A stretch of DNA of 64,000 nucleotides from an uncultured Prevotella sp. (GTDB lineage Bacteria > Bacteroidota > Bacteroidia > Bacteroidales > Bacteroidaceae): assembly GCA_900551055.1 (NCBI GenBank), contig URUK01000002.1, forward strand, positions 1 through 64,000, written 5' to 3'. Shown here piece after piece: positions 1 to 7,458 of this stretch (within the stretch, counting starts at the first letter, position 1; each line of letters starts with the position of its first letter). A program made the position numbers and the translations under genes. Below the pieces are notes generated by a model. The model was not told the origin of the DNA and did not search any database. It was given only the letters and a program-made list of their open reading frames with translations.

Positions 1-17
1 GTTGTTTTGCGAACTAT

Positions 18-93
18 CTCCTCCCCTCGGGGAGGCCGGGAGGGGGCTGTTTCTTATCCTTTCTCCTCCCCTCGGGGAGGCCGGGAGGGGGCT
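18..93. repeat. Two direct copies of a GC-rich REP-like palindromic repeat
   Basis: Two 31-bp copies (18-48 and 63-93) of a word with core CTCCCCTCGGGGAGG followed by CCGGGAGGGGGCT lie in the same orientation, 14 bp apart. The core is a perfect palindrome. A near-identical copy, plus one in opposite orientation, occurs at 39304-39395. The second copy here encodes the last residues of the winged-helix gene on the minus strand, so the repeat has invaded or defines that gene's 3' end. Similar GC-rich palindromes are common extragenic repeats in bacteria. No mobility gene is present. Confidence 0.75.
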
Positions 94-371
94 TTCAAAT
101 ATTCTTTTATCGCCTCCACATATTCCTCGAACGCCTGCATGCCCTCTTCCGTGAGGCGGCACGACGTGTTGGTGCGCTTCCCAACGAAGCTCTTTGTCAC
201 CTCTATATATCCTGCCTTGCTTAGTTTGTCAATCTGCACGCTGAGGTTTCCGGCAGTCGCTCCCGTCTGCTTGCGCAGGTAAACGAAGTCGGCCTCTCCC
301 ACGCTGACGAGCAGTGACATCACCGCCAGGCGCAGTTCGCTGTGTAGTAATGGGTTGAGCGGTCTCAACAT
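54..371 (-). CDS. Winged-helix DNA-binding transcriptional regulator (HTH_34-like)
   Basis: A 105-residue protein with the layout of the small winged-helix regulators related to MarR/ArsR. An N-terminal helix (LNPLLHSELRLAVMSLL) is followed by the helix-turn-helix around residues 30-55, with recognition helix TAGNLSVQIDKLSKAGYI. A wing with KSFVGKRTNTSCRLTEEG comes next, then a dimerising C-terminal helix. It overlaps the 3' end of the upstream membrane-protein gene by 7 nt, so it is translationally coupled as the last gene of a minus-strand operon. It is inferred to control that operon or the activity of its membrane partners. The last dozen residues (SRPPRGEEKG) are encoded by a REP-like repeat and are probably not conserved. 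A truncated second copy lies at 921-1028. Confidence 0.85.
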   Translation of the reverse strand: MLRPLNPLLHSELRLAVMSLLVSVGEADFVYLRKQTGATAGNLSVQIDKLSKAGYIEVTKSFVGKRTNTSCRLTEEGMQAFEEYVEAIKEYLKAPSRPPRGEEKG

Positions 372-943
372 GGCATTTTTATTTTGTCTGCTTTTTTGTC
401 AATCATCAGGCCGATTTTTGCGGAATAGGCTAAGAATGCGCAGTTCCAGCCTATTGACGCAATGGTTGTCCGCCCGTTGTCGGCTATCGTCAAGAGGTTG
501 AATGCAAGTCCGATAAATCCACACCACATTATGGCTTTGTTCCTGAATATGCCGCTCAACATGAACAACGCCCCGCTCAGCACTATCGACATGAGTGGAG
601 CAGCAAACAAAGGCTTGTCCGTTGATACGACAACCGGCAAGAACAAGCCAACAAGAGCAAAGCATCCCCAGCCTTGTTTCACAACCTGTCCTGTTATGGT
701 CATCGGCCTTTTCCACATCCTATGGTATGCGAAAGGCACACAATAACTGACGGCAGCTACTACAGTCCACAGCCTTTCATAGCCTTGGCCGGGCATTGTC
801 AGCGTGACAATATATAAAGCCAAGCCCAATATTCCATACAAAGTGACGAAGTTAAGACGGCCAATCTCGGTGCGCTTGGCGCGCTCAATCATATCGGAAA
901 TAAGCCTAAGGCTCTCCCGTTCATTCAAATTTTCGTTTTCCAT
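365..943 (-). CDS. Six-helix membrane protein, paralog 4 of a tandem family
   Basis: A 192-residue protein with no recognised enzymatic motif. A charged amphipathic N-terminus (NERESLRLISDMIERAKRTE, residues 7-26) is followed by about six hydrophobic segments. It is closely similar to the next upstream gene (1028-1603), sharing TEIGRLNFVTLYGILGL almost identically, and more distantly similar to the two genes before that. The four genes are consecutive on the minus strand and end in a winged-helix regulator, suggesting a co-expressed membrane complex or a redundant sensor family. The function is unknown. Similar regulator plus multi-helix protein pairs occur in Bacteroidales. Confidence 0.85.
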   Translation of the reverse strand: MENENLNERESLRLISDMIERAKRTEIGRLNFVTLYGILGLALYIVTLTMPGQGYERLWTVVAAVSYCVPFAYHRMWKRPMTITGQVVKQGWGCFALVGLFLPVVVSTDKPLFAAPLMSIVLSGALFMLSGIFRNKAIMWCGFIGLAFNLLTIADNGRTTIASIGWNCAFLAYSAKIGLMIDKKADKIKMPC

Positions 944-1028
944 TTTGCTTACATGTTTTATATTTGATGACTTTTCCCGGCACCACCAGGCGCAGCTCGC
1001 TGTGTAGCAACGGGTTAAGCGGTCTCAT
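921..1028 (-). pseudogene. Truncated remnant of a second winged-helix regulator gene
   Basis: The ATG overlaps the TGA stop of the preceding membrane-protein gene (TGATG). The reading frame gives MRPLNPLLHSELRLVV, nearly identical to the N-terminus of the intact regulator at 54-371, then diverges after residue 16 and stops after 35 residues inside the next gene's start. The membrane-protein-plus-regulator pair was therefore duplicated in tandem, and the internal regulator copy has been deleted except for its first 16 codons. The DNA identity (for example 980-1025 against 319-368) supports recent common origin. It probably has no function beyond acting as a coupling leader. Confidence 0.8.
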
Positions 1029-1603
1029 CAGGAAAATCTTATTTCGTCAACATTGCCGCGAAGCGACAGGCCGATGTACACGCAATAGGCGAAGAAAATA
1101 TACGACAAAAAGTGGTTGGCACTGTATTTGTCGCCGTTAGAAGTTATGAACATTACGCCATAAACAAGCCCGAAGTAACCTGCAATAAGTATGGCTTTCT
1201 GCTTATAGATGCCGCCAAGCATGAAAAGGGCACAGCTTCCGACAATCACCATGAGTGATGGAACGAACGTAGAGGCATCCCAATATCCCATGAGTGGCAC
1301 TATAATGCCGACAAAGGCGAACAGTCCCCAGCCGTATTTTACGACACGTCCAGTAACAGTCATTTGATTGCGCCACATCTTGTGGTAAACAAACGGCACG
1401 CCGTAACTCAACACCGGCACGGCAATCCACCACAACTGAAAAGTGGCATCAGTCCATATCAGGCTTAGAGTGTACATCACCAAGCCCAATATTCCATACA
1501 AAGTGACGAAGTTAAGGCGGCCTATCTCGGTACGCTTGGCACGCTCAATCATCTTCGTTATCAGCTCAAGGCTCTCGTATTCATTCAGTTTCTCGTTCTC
1601 CAT
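1028..1603 (-). CDS. Six-helix membrane protein, paralog 3 of a tandem family
   Basis: A 191-residue integral membrane protein, the nearest paralog of the gene at 365-943. Both begin MENE.LNE.ESL.LI..MIERAKRTEIGRLNFVTLYGILGL and then diverge in the loops while keeping the spacing of the hydrophobic segments. The start lies inside the 3' end of the upstream gene (23-nt overlap), and the stop overlaps the remnant regulator, so the whole cluster is tightly packed and probably one transcript. No catalytic motif was seen. A role with the linked winged-helix regulator is inferred only from gene order. Confidence 0.85.
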   Translation of the reverse strand: MENEKLNEYESLELITKMIERAKRTEIGRLNFVTLYGILGLVMYTLSLIWTDATFQLWWIAVPVLSYGVPFVYHKMWRNQMTVTGRVVKYGWGLFAFVGIIVPLMGYWDASTFVPSLMVIVGSCALFMLGGIYKQKAILIAGYFGLVYGVMFITSNGDKYSANHFLSYIFFAYCVYIGLSLRGNVDEIRFS

Positions 1604-2210
1604 AGCGTTTCTTTGTTCTGTATTTCATGATTAGTCCGGGCAGGAGCAGCGCGAAAAGGCAGGCCAACGCCATGCAGACGGCCTGCTCGCTGTCGCCCTC
1701 TTCCGCCGCGGCTTTTGCCCAATATATCGCCATTACGGCGCATCCGCTGCCAGCTCCGTTGCTCGTCACCATGCCGGTTACGCCGCTTGCGAGGCACAGC
1801 AGGAGTATTATTGCCGGGTAAACTTGCAGGTGAGCCGCAGCAGGTTCGTTGTAGATGAAGTCGAAACCGAACATAACGGCGCATCCGCCAACGCCTATGA
1901 ACGTGGCCCAAACCCACTTTATAACCTGCGTGGCGAACGTGTCGGCGGTGTGTCCGCGCTTCTCCTGCCGTTTCATATACAGGTAATGCACGTATGCGGC
2001 GAGTGCGGCGGCAGCCCAAAGCCAGTTCCAACGCGCATCGTCCGTTGCCCCCCAAAGCCACGCCACGGCAACGCTTGTCGCCACGCCGAGCACTCCCCAC
2101 GCGGTCATCATCGTCCCTACGCTGCGTCCGGCCTCGCGCCTGCTGGTCTTGATTGCGTCGCTTATTATTTCAAGGCTGCGCCCGGCATCCATTTTCTTGT
2201 CGTCTTCCAT
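1581..2210 (-). CDS. Multi-helix membrane protein, paralog 2 of a tandem family
   Basis: A 209-residue membrane protein. The N-terminal cytoplasmic helix RSLEIISDAIKTSRREAGRS resembles the corresponding SL.LI..MIE.AKR segment of the two downstream paralogs and is even closer to the gene immediately upstream (RSLEIISEAIELGRRDVERN). About six hydrophobic segments follow, including GVLGVATSVAVAWLWG and GCAVMFGFDFIYN. The start is 4 nt after the stop of the upstream gene and the end overlaps the next gene by 23 nt. No function is known. The shared N-terminal helix may be an interaction surface. Confidence 0.82.
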   Translation of the reverse strand: MEDDKKMDAGRSLEIISDAIKTSRREAGRSVGTMMTAWGVLGVATSVAVAWLWGATDDARWNWLWAAAALAAYVHYLYMKRQEKRGHTADTFATQVIKWVWATFIGVGGCAVMFGFDFIYNEPAAAHLQVYPAIILLLCLASGVTGMVTSNGAGSGCAVMAIYWAKAAAEEGDSEQAVCMALACLFALLLPGLIMKYRTKKRYGERETE

Positions 2211-2214
2211 ATCG

Positions 2215-2826
2215 CTAATTGTCCTTTCTTGATTGCAGATTGAGCTTTATTCCGGGTATGACGAGCAGCGTTATGGCCGACAAGGCGACGCAAAGAGCCT
2301 CGTAAGGGCCGGGATACATCAGGGCGAAGTTAACCAGAATGACGTTGCACCCGATGAGAACGCCATACGTCTTGTCCTTCATCACGTAAGCCGTAACAGC
2401 CGAAGCGAACGTCAGCAGCAGTATGGTAACAGCCGTAATGGGCAGGTGCGAGCCGTAAACCGACGCATCGCTTGACAACAGCCCTATAACGGCGACGGAC
2501 ACGGCAAGTATGCCGAACACCATCCACGTCCACCCGACGAGTTTCCATACGTATGAGCTGGGGCGGCTCCCGATGCGCTCCCTGCGGTTCATCAAGACCT
2601 GCACGACCCATCCAACGGCGCACATGGCGAACCAAAGCAGGTTCCACACCGCGCTGCCGGTAAGCCGCCAAAGCAGGCACACGGCCACGCCAGTAATGCA
2701 GGTGAGCGTTCCCCACACAATCATCGGCGTGCCGGCGTTGCGCTCCACGTCGCGGCGGCCAAGCTCGATGGCTTCGCTTATTATTTCAAGACTGCGCTCG
2801 ACTGTTAGCTTGTCGTTATTATCCAT
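2215..2826 (-). CDS. Multi-helix membrane protein, paralog 1 of a tandem family
   Basis: The open frame begins at 2889, but the start is set at the internal ATG giving MDNNDKLTVERSLEIISEAI. This matches the N-termini of the three downstream paralogs and leaves out residues that derive from a hairpin. The product is 203 residues with the conserved amphipathic N-terminal helix, then hydrophobic segments such as IVWGTLTCITGVAVCLLW and LVGWTWMVFGILAVSVAVIG. It is the first gene of the four-paralog run. The gap to the DUF2141 gene upstream is 79 bp and contains a stem-loop that may attenuate read-through. Function unknown. Confidence 0.8.
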   Translation of the reverse strand: MDNNDKLTVERSLEIISEAIELGRRDVERNAGTPMIVWGTLTCITGVAVCLLWRLTGSAVWNLLWFAMCAVGWVVQVLMNRRERIGSRPSSYVWKLVGWTWMVFGILAVSVAVIGLLSSDASVYGSHLPITAVTILLLTFASAVTAYVMKDKTYGVLIGCNVILVNFALMYPGPYEALCVALSAITLLVIPGIKLNLQSRKDN

Positions 2827-2852
2827 AATCTCGGTTTCTTTATTTAAGGTTA

Positions 2853-2882
2853 GCGCAAGGGTCTGTAGAAAGGCCCTCGCGC
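2853..2882 (-). terminator. Stem-loop between the DUF2141 gene and the membrane-protein run
   Basis: GCGCAAGGG (2853-2861) can pair with CCCTCGCGC (2874-2882) through nine positions, including one G-T wobble, leaving a 12-nt loop. It lies immediately after the DUF2141 stop on the minus strand but has no U-tract. It is either an attenuator or an mRNA 3'-end stabiliser separating the two parts of the cluster. Confidence 0.4.
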
Positions 2883-2905
2883 CATGCAATTAACTTATTT
2901 ACACG

Positions 2906-3292
2906 TCATTCGGCCTTGGCATTCGCCACTTTTTCGGGTATGTTCTCAAGCCTAACGGTGGCCGTTCTATTGTCTTTCGAGACGTCCACGTTGACGAAAC
3001 CCACGTATTCCTTTGGCATACCGTTCTCCATATCGCAGTCCATGTTGCCGTTTTCGTCGTGCAATACGTAGAAGGTCACAGCCCCGTCGGGCACATTCTC
3101 CACATCCACCGTCATGCTGCCCTGCTTAGCCTGCACCATACCAGACTGTCCCTTATTGGTTGCCACGAGTATCTTGCCGTTGCTGTTGGGTATGTTCATC
3201 ACGGTCAGTGCTACCTTGTTCTGGGCTGTTGCCACGCTTGCGGCCATCATCGCCACTACTGACAACGCCGCCGCTTTTATTCTCCTTTTCAT
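2906..3292 (-). CDS. DUF2141-family secreted protein
   Basis: A 128-residue exported protein. A signal peptide (MKRRIKAAALSVVAMMAASVATAQ, cleavage about residue 24) is followed by one immunoglobulin-like beta domain. It has the family hallmarks KVALTV.NI....GKI near the start and AVTFYVLHDENGNMDCD..NGMPKEYVGF in the middle. DUF2141 proteins are small periplasmic or surface proteins of unknown function, frequent in Bacteroidetes. A well-formed promoter and a hairpin-containing 5' leader lie upstream. It may be the first gene of the transcript that continues into the membrane-protein run. Confidence 0.88.
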   Translation of the reverse strand: MKRRIKAAALSVVAMMAASVATAQNKVALTVMNIPNSNGKILVATNKGQSGMVQAKQGSMTVDVENVPDGAVTFYVLHDENGNMDCDMENGMPKEYVGFVNVDVSKDNRTATVRLENIPEKVANAKAE

Positions 3293-3339
3293 AATCCTGA
3301 TGGTTTTGAAAGGTTAAAAACTATGTTACCAATTCACGC

Positions 3340-3378
3340 CTCCATACCGCCTCCACTGCAGTTGGAGGCAATATGGAG
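3340..3378 (-). promoter_or_regulatory. Long stem-loop in the 5' leader of the DUF2141 gene
   Basis: On the minus strand a 16-bp stem (3363-3378 paired with 3340-3355, two G-U pairs) closes a 7-nt loop ACTGCAG. It sits between the predicted transcription start and the ATG, inside a leader of roughly 100 nt. There is no U-tract after it. It could stabilise the mRNA or act as a regulatory leader. It does not match a riboswitch known to me. Confidence 0.6.
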
Positions 3379-3396
3379 TTTCATTCGAATGCAATG

Positions 3397-3428
3397 CAAA
3401 GATAAATCGGTTTATAATATAAACCAAA
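3397..3428 (-). promoter_or_regulatory. Bacteroidetes housekeeping promoter for the DUF2141 gene
   Basis: On the minus strand TTTG (3425-3428) is followed after 20 nt by TATCTTTG (3397-3404). This matches the -33 TTTG / -7 TANNTTTG consensus used by the primary sigma factor of Bacteroidetes. The predicted start gives a leader of about 100 nt. Confidence 0.75.
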
Positions 3429-3528
3429 TAAACGTGAATTAAAATGCGTCTTGTTATTGTTTATTAACAGATACGGAATTTATTGACACCAGTCAAGGCG
3501 TCACCTGAAAATCAAAGAAGCAATGGCA

Positions 3529-3623
3529 GTTTTCCAAAAGGCCGTCTTTCAGACGGTAAAAGGTGGCCTTTCAGGCGATAAAAGACGGTCTTTTGCAATG
3601 CAAAAGGTCATCTCTTGGAAAAC
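3529..3623. repeat. Dispersed AAAGG..CCTTT palindrome element, copy 1
   Basis: The copy begins with GTTTTCCAA and ends with the exact inverse TTGGAAAAC. Between these lie consecutive modules of the type AAAAGGTGGCCTTT, AAAAGACGGTCTTTT and AAAAGGTCATCTC linked by short spacers such as GCAATGC. The same kind of array is present at eleven further intergenic sites in this window. This gap (3429-3713) otherwise holds nothing recognisable. Confidence 0.75.
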
Positions 3624-3713
3624 AAAATGATAGCGATTGCCGGCTGAATGATGTCCAATGCAACGGCATTGAACTACAAGTTGCTGCGTATCAAGCCATT
3701 ACACAGCCACGCA

Positions 3714-4247
3714 TTACTTTCTTTTATGCCTGTTGACGGCTCTCTGCTCGCGCCTGTTCTGCGCCTTTATCTCGTGCTTGGCCTCGTCTTCGTCGTCGGT
3801 CTTTTTCCATATCGGCGTATAAAAGTCGGGCTTTTGCGTTATCTCAAAGTCAAGTTCGGGAAGCTCGTTGTCTTCTGACGGCTTGAACGGAACGCCCAAA
3901 GGCAAGGTGTATTTTTCAACCCTCACCATGGCAAGGCCGGCCGAAATCATGCCAAGCTGTTTCGCCGCAGCATACGACAGGTCGATTATCCTGCGTGTGC
4001 CGCACCTGTCCGTAACCTTCACAACCACGCTCTTGCCGTTCTTAATGTTGGTAACCTTGAGCATTGTGCCCAGCGGATAGCGGTTGTGAGCACACGTAAG
4101 GCTGTCGCGGTGGTATCGTGTGCCGTCGCTCATGCGCCTCCCGTGCAGGCGGTTTGCATAATAACTGGCTATACCCTTCTCCTGTGCGGGAAGAAGGGTA
4201 CAGCCAGTCAAGCTAATTATTATTATGAGAAAAAGTTTCTTTATCAC
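3714..4247 (-). CDS. rlpA: RlpA-family double-psi beta-barrel lipoprotein
   Basis: A 177-residue predicted outer-membrane lipoprotein: signal peptide with lipobox LTGC (Cys16), then an RlpA-type double-psi beta-barrel from about residue 25 to 115. Characteristic segments are GIASYYANRLHGRRMSDG, YPLGTMLKVTNIKNGKSVVV and VTDRC with IIDLSYAAAKQLGM. The family includes septal lytic transglycosylases that cleave denuded peptidoglycan in Gram-negatives; activity here is not established. The C-terminus is charged and there is no SPOR domain, so septal targeting as in E. coli is not implied. It begins 14 nt after gdhA and is probably co-transcribed with it. Confidence 0.88.
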   Translation of the reverse strand: MIKKLFLIIIISLTGCTLLPAQEKGIASYYANRLHGRRMSDGTRYHRDSLTCAHNRYPLGTMLKVTNIKNGKSVVVKVTDRCGTRRIIDLSYAAAKQLGMISAGLAMVRVEKYTLPLGVPFKPSEDNELPELDFEITQKPDFYTPIWKKTDDEDEAKHEIKAQNRREQRAVNRHKRK

Positions 4248-4261
4248 GCGCTTCTTACTGT

Positions 4262-5599
4262 TTATACTATGCCTTGAGCCATCATTGCGTTGGCAACCTT
4301 CATGAAGCCGGCAATGTTCGCGCCCTTTACATAGTCCACATAATCCGCGCTTTCACGTCCGTACTTGACGCACTGCTCATGGATGTTGTGCATGATTTGA
4401 TGCAGTTTCTCGTCAACTTCGGCCTCGCTCCAGCTAAGGCGGATGGCGTTCTGCGTCATCTCAAGACCTGAAGTAGCCACACCTCCGGCATTGACAGCCT
4501 TGCCGGGAGCAAAGAGCTGCTTTGCTGCTATGAACTTCTGCACGGCTTCCTCCGAGCATCCCATGTTGGAAACCTCGGCCACGCAGATAGGCTTGTTTGC
4601 CAAAAGCATGTCTGCATCCTCACCGCTCACCTCGTTCTGTGTAGCACACGGCAGGGCGATGTCGCACTTAACTTCCCACGGCTTGCGGCCAGGAACGAAC
4701 TTTGAGCCGGGGAACTGGTCTGCATAAGGCTGGCAAACGTCGTTGCCGCTGGCACGAAGCTCAAGCATATAATCGATTTTCTCGCCGCTGATTCCTTCCG
4801 GGTCATAGATGTAACCGTCAGGTCCGGATATGGTGATGACCTTCGCTCCGAGCTGGGTTGCCTTCGTTGCTGCGCCCCATGCCACGTTGCCGAATCCACT
4901 GATGGCAACAGTCTTGCCCTTTATGTCATATCCGTGGGTCTGCAACATCTGGTTCACGAAGTACAGAGCACCGAAGCCCGTAGCCTCGGGACGTATCTTG
5001 GAACCGCCCCACTCAAGTCCTTTTCCAGTGAGGACACCGCCCCACTTGTGGGTAAGTTTCTTGTACATGCCGAACAGATAGCCTATTTCGCGTGCTCCGA
5101 CACCGATGTCTCCTGCCGGAACATCCTCGTCGGGACCGATTACCCGGTAAAGTTCTGTCATGAATGCCTGGCAGAAACGCATTACCTCTGCATCGCTACG
5201 GCCACGCAAAGAGAAGTCGGAACCGCCCTTGCCGCCGCCCATTGGCAACGTGGTGAGCGCATTCTTGAATGTCTGTTCGAAACCCAAGAACTTCAGGATG
5301 GAAAGGTTAACTGACGGATGGAAGCGCAAACCGCCCTTGTAAGGGCCAATGGCACTGTTGAACTGAACGCGGTAACCGATATTGACATGTACCTCGCCTT
5401 TGTCGTCAACCCAAGGAACACGGAACGTAACGACGCGCTCCGGCTCTACAAGACGTTCGATTAGCTTTGCCTTTTCGAACTCGGGATGCTGGTTGTAAAC
5501 GTCCTTAATAGACAACAGCACTTCCCTTACGGCCTGCAAGTACTCCGCTTCTCCCGGATGCTTCTGCTCCAGGTCTTGCATTATTTTCTCGACTTCCAT
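4262..5599 (-). CDS. gdhA: NADP-type glutamate dehydrogenase
   Basis: A 445-residue enzyme of full family length that reversibly aminates 2-oxoglutarate to glutamate, the main route of ammonia assimilation in gut Bacteroidales. The glutamate-binding domain carries GPYKGGLRFHPSVN and the catalytic-lysine motif PMGGGKGGSDF (Lys124). The dinucleotide-binding domain carries SGFGNVAWGAATKATQLGA. The length and GGGKGG sequence fit the hexameric family I enzymes; coenzyme preference for NADP(H) is inferred from family. The gene has its own strong consensus promoter and is followed by the RlpA-like gene. Confidence 0.97.
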   Translation of the reverse strand: MEVEKIMQDLEQKHPGEAEYLQAVREVLLSIKDVYNQHPEFEKAKLIERLVEPERVVTFRVPWVDDKGEVHVNIGYRVQFNSAIGPYKGGLRFHPSVNLSILKFLGFEQTFKNALTTLPMGGGKGGSDFSLRGRSDAEVMRFCQAFMTELYRVIGPDEDVPAGDIGVGAREIGYLFGMYKKLTHKWGGVLTGKGLEWGGSKIRPEATGFGALYFVNQMLQTHGYDIKGKTVAISGFGNVAWGAATKATQLGAKVITISGPDGYIYDPEGISGEKIDYMLELRASGNDVCQPYADQFPGSKFVPGRKPWEVKCDIALPCATQNEVSGEDADMLLANKPICVAEVSNMGCSEEAVQKFIAAKQLFAPGKAVNAGGVATSGLEMTQNAIRLSWSEAEVDEKLHQIMHNIHEQCVKYGRESADYVDYVKGANIAGFMKVANAMMAQGIV

Positions 5600-5643
5600 A
5601 GTATAAGTTTTAGTTAAACTAACATTGTGTCATAGTTCTGCTG

Positions 5644-5674
5644 CAAATATAGAGTTTTATAACGAAGGCGCAAA
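5644..5674 (-). promoter_or_regulatory. Promoter of gdhA
   Basis: Minus-strand TTTG (5671-5674), exactly 19 nt, then TATATTTG (5644-5651): a perfect Bacteroidetes -33/-7 pair. The predicted leader is about 40 nt. Confidence 0.8.
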
Positions 5675-5737
5675 GGGAAACGATGAATATTTGACTTGCC
5701 GTCCTTACTTTTTGTACTTTTTCACAATAGAAGGCGG

Positions 5738-5838
5738 AAAAGGTAAAAAGGTGAAAAGGTAAAAGGGTAAAAAAGTACAGAGAATTCTGTTTTAAGTCTG
5801 TTTTTTACCTTTTTACCCTTTTACCTTTTTATCTTTTT
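5738..5838. terminator. Low-complexity inverted array 3' of metY
   Basis: A run of AAAAGGTAAAAAGGTGAAAAGG words (about 5738-5775) faces its complement TTTTTACCTTTTTACCCTTT (about 5800-5838), which reaches the metY stop codon. On the minus-strand transcript this folds into a long A/U-rich hairpin. It is a likely terminator for metY, insulating the gdhA promoter. It belongs to a group of such arrays in this window, each built from different words. Confidence 0.6.
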
Positions 5839-7123
5839 AAATCCTGTCGAGTGCCTGTTTCAGGTCTTCGATGATATCGTCTACATCCTCGATACCTACA
5901 GAAAGGCGGATTAAATCTGGGGCGATACCTGCCTCGCGCAGCTGCTCGTCGCTAAGCTGGCGGTGCGTATGGCTTGCTGGATGGAGCACACACGAACGCG
6001 CGTCGGCCACGTGTGTCGCGATATGTACAAGCCGTAGAGAGTCCATGAACTTTACAGCCGTGTCACGTCCGCCCTTCAGTCCGAACGACATTACGCCGCA
6101 GGAGCCGCCAGGCAGGTACTTCCGTCCAAGCTCATAGTCCACGTCGTCAGCCAGTCCGCAATATCTAATCCATGCAACTCTCGGGTCAGAATGCAGAAAT
6201 TCGGCCACACGCTGCGCGTTCTCGCAGTGCCTCTGCACACGCAGATGCAGCGTTTCGAGACCGAGGTTGAGGTAGAACGAATTTTGCGGTGACGCTACCG
6301 AGCCGAGGTCGCGCATAAGCTGCGCCACCAGTTTAGTCATGTAAGCCATCTTGCCGAACGCCTTGGTATATGTCAGCCCGTGGTAGCTCTCGTCGGGAGT
6401 CGTCAGCCCCGGGAATTTGCCGGCATGCGCATCCCAGTCGAAGTTGCCGCTGTCAACGACGCATCCGCCCACCTGTGTGGAATGTCCGTCCATGTATTTC
6501 GTGGTGGAATGCACCACAATGTCGGCTCCCCATTCGAACGGACGGCAGTTCACGGGAGTTGCAAACGTGTTGTCAACGATGAGGGGCACACCGTTCTTAT
6601 GTGCTATACGTGCGAACTTCTCGATGTCGAGCACGCGGCAGCCGGGATTCGAGATAGTCTCTCCGAACAGGGCTTTAGTGTTCGGACGGAATGCCGCCTG
6701 TATCTCCTCCTCGCTCGCATCCTGGTTTACGAAGGTACACTCTATGCCGAGTTTCTTCATCGTAACGCCGAAGAGGTTGTACGTTCCGCCGTAAATCTCG
6801 TTTGAAGTCACGAAATGGTCGCCGGCCTGGCAGATGTTGAACATTGCGTAGAAATTGGCGGCCTGGCCCGAAGACGTGAGCATGGCGCCCACTCCTCCCT
6901 CAAGGGCGGCTATCTTTGCGGCCACCGCGTCGTTTGTAGGGTTCTGCAGACGGGTGTAGAAGTAGCCTTCCTTTTTAAGGTCGAAGAGCATTCCCATCTC
7001 GTCGCTGTCATCGTATTTGAATGTCGTACTCTGCACTATTGGCGGCTGCACAGGCTCGCCGTTCTTGGGTTTCCACCCTCCGCGTACGCAGAGCGTCGCC
7101 GTTCTGAGTTTCTTTTCCATCAT
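5837..7123 (-). CDS. metY: O-acetylhomoserine sulfhydrylase (MetY-type, PLP-dependent)
   Basis: A 428-residue Cys/Met-metabolism PLP enzyme that makes homocysteine from O-acetylhomoserine and sulfide. Family features are TLCVRGG with PVQPPIVQSTTFKY at the N-terminus, YTRLQNPTNDAVAAKIAALEGG, the cofactor-binding LIVDNTFATP, and the Schiff-base lysine in HSTTKYMDGHST. The long length, with the insert after GGCVVDSGNFDW, is typical of MetY rather than the shorter MetB or MetC. The start is the first of two adjacent ATGs, preceded by AAAGAAAGGATTG. The in-frame TTG one codon earlier is less likely. It has its own promoter, with a G/C-rich stem-loop in the leader. Confidence 0.93.
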   Translation of the reverse strand: MMEKKLRTATLCVRGGWKPKNGEPVQPPIVQSTTFKYDDSDEMGMLFDLKKEGYFYTRLQNPTNDAVAAKIAALEGGVGAMLTSSGQAANFYAMFNICQAGDHFVTSNEIYGGTYNLFGVTMKKLGIECTFVNQDASEEEIQAAFRPNTKALFGETISNPGCRVLDIEKFARIAHKNGVPLIVDNTFATPVNCRPFEWGADIVVHSTTKYMDGHSTQVGGCVVDSGNFDWDAHAGKFPGLTTPDESYHGLTYTKAFGKMAYMTKLVAQLMRDLGSVASPQNSFYLNLGLETLHLRVQRHCENAQRVAEFLHSDPRVAWIRYCGLADDVDYELGRKYLPGGSCGVMSFGLKGGRDTAVKFMDSLRLVHIATHVADARSCVLHPASHTHRQLSDEQLREAGIAPDLIRLSVGIEDVDDIIEDLKQALDRI

Positions 7124-7171
7124 CAATCCTTTCTTTTTTTAATCTCCGCGCATGGTGTCAGCGCGCGGCTG

Positions 7172-7204
7172 CAAAGGTAAAACAAAAAATTGACAGACGG
7201 CAAA
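7172..7204 (-). promoter_or_regulatory. Promoter and short leader hairpin of metY
   Basis: TTTG (7201-7204) and TACCTTTG (7172-7179) on the minus strand are 21 nt apart, slightly long but acceptable. Just downstream in the leader CCGCGC pairs with GCGCGG (about 7146-7168). No known SAM riboswitch fold was recognised in the short leader. Confidence 0.6.
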
Positions 7205-7355
7205 CACGAAGGCTTAAATAGTGTTTCATCAGAAGAACCGTGCATTTTCCACAACAAAACACCGCTACACCTTATATTATATATGGCCAACCACGCTTCA
7301 GACTGATTTAGCTCAAATTTGTATATAATGTTACAAAATAATTACAAGATTTCAG

Positions 7356-7384
7356 TTTGCTTTCAGAATTGCCCCATACTTTTG
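7356..7384 (+). promoter_or_regulatory. Promoter of the PepSY-like lipoprotein gene
   Basis: TTTG (7356-7359) and TACTTTTG (7377-7384) with a 17-nt gap, shorter than the usual 19. The predicted start lies about 70 nt before the ATG. Together with the metY promoter this explains the 335-bp divergent intergenic region. Confidence 0.55.
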
Positions 7385-7458
7385 CAACAGAGACGGGCGG
7401 AAAACGCTTGGAATGACAAAAGAACAAGAATTATAATAAACAAAAAAACATTACGATT

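Noticed and set aside
7127..7204. SAM riboswitch upstream of metY
   Set aside because: Only a simple G/C hairpin is present. The leader of about 45 nt is too short for known SAM riboswitches.
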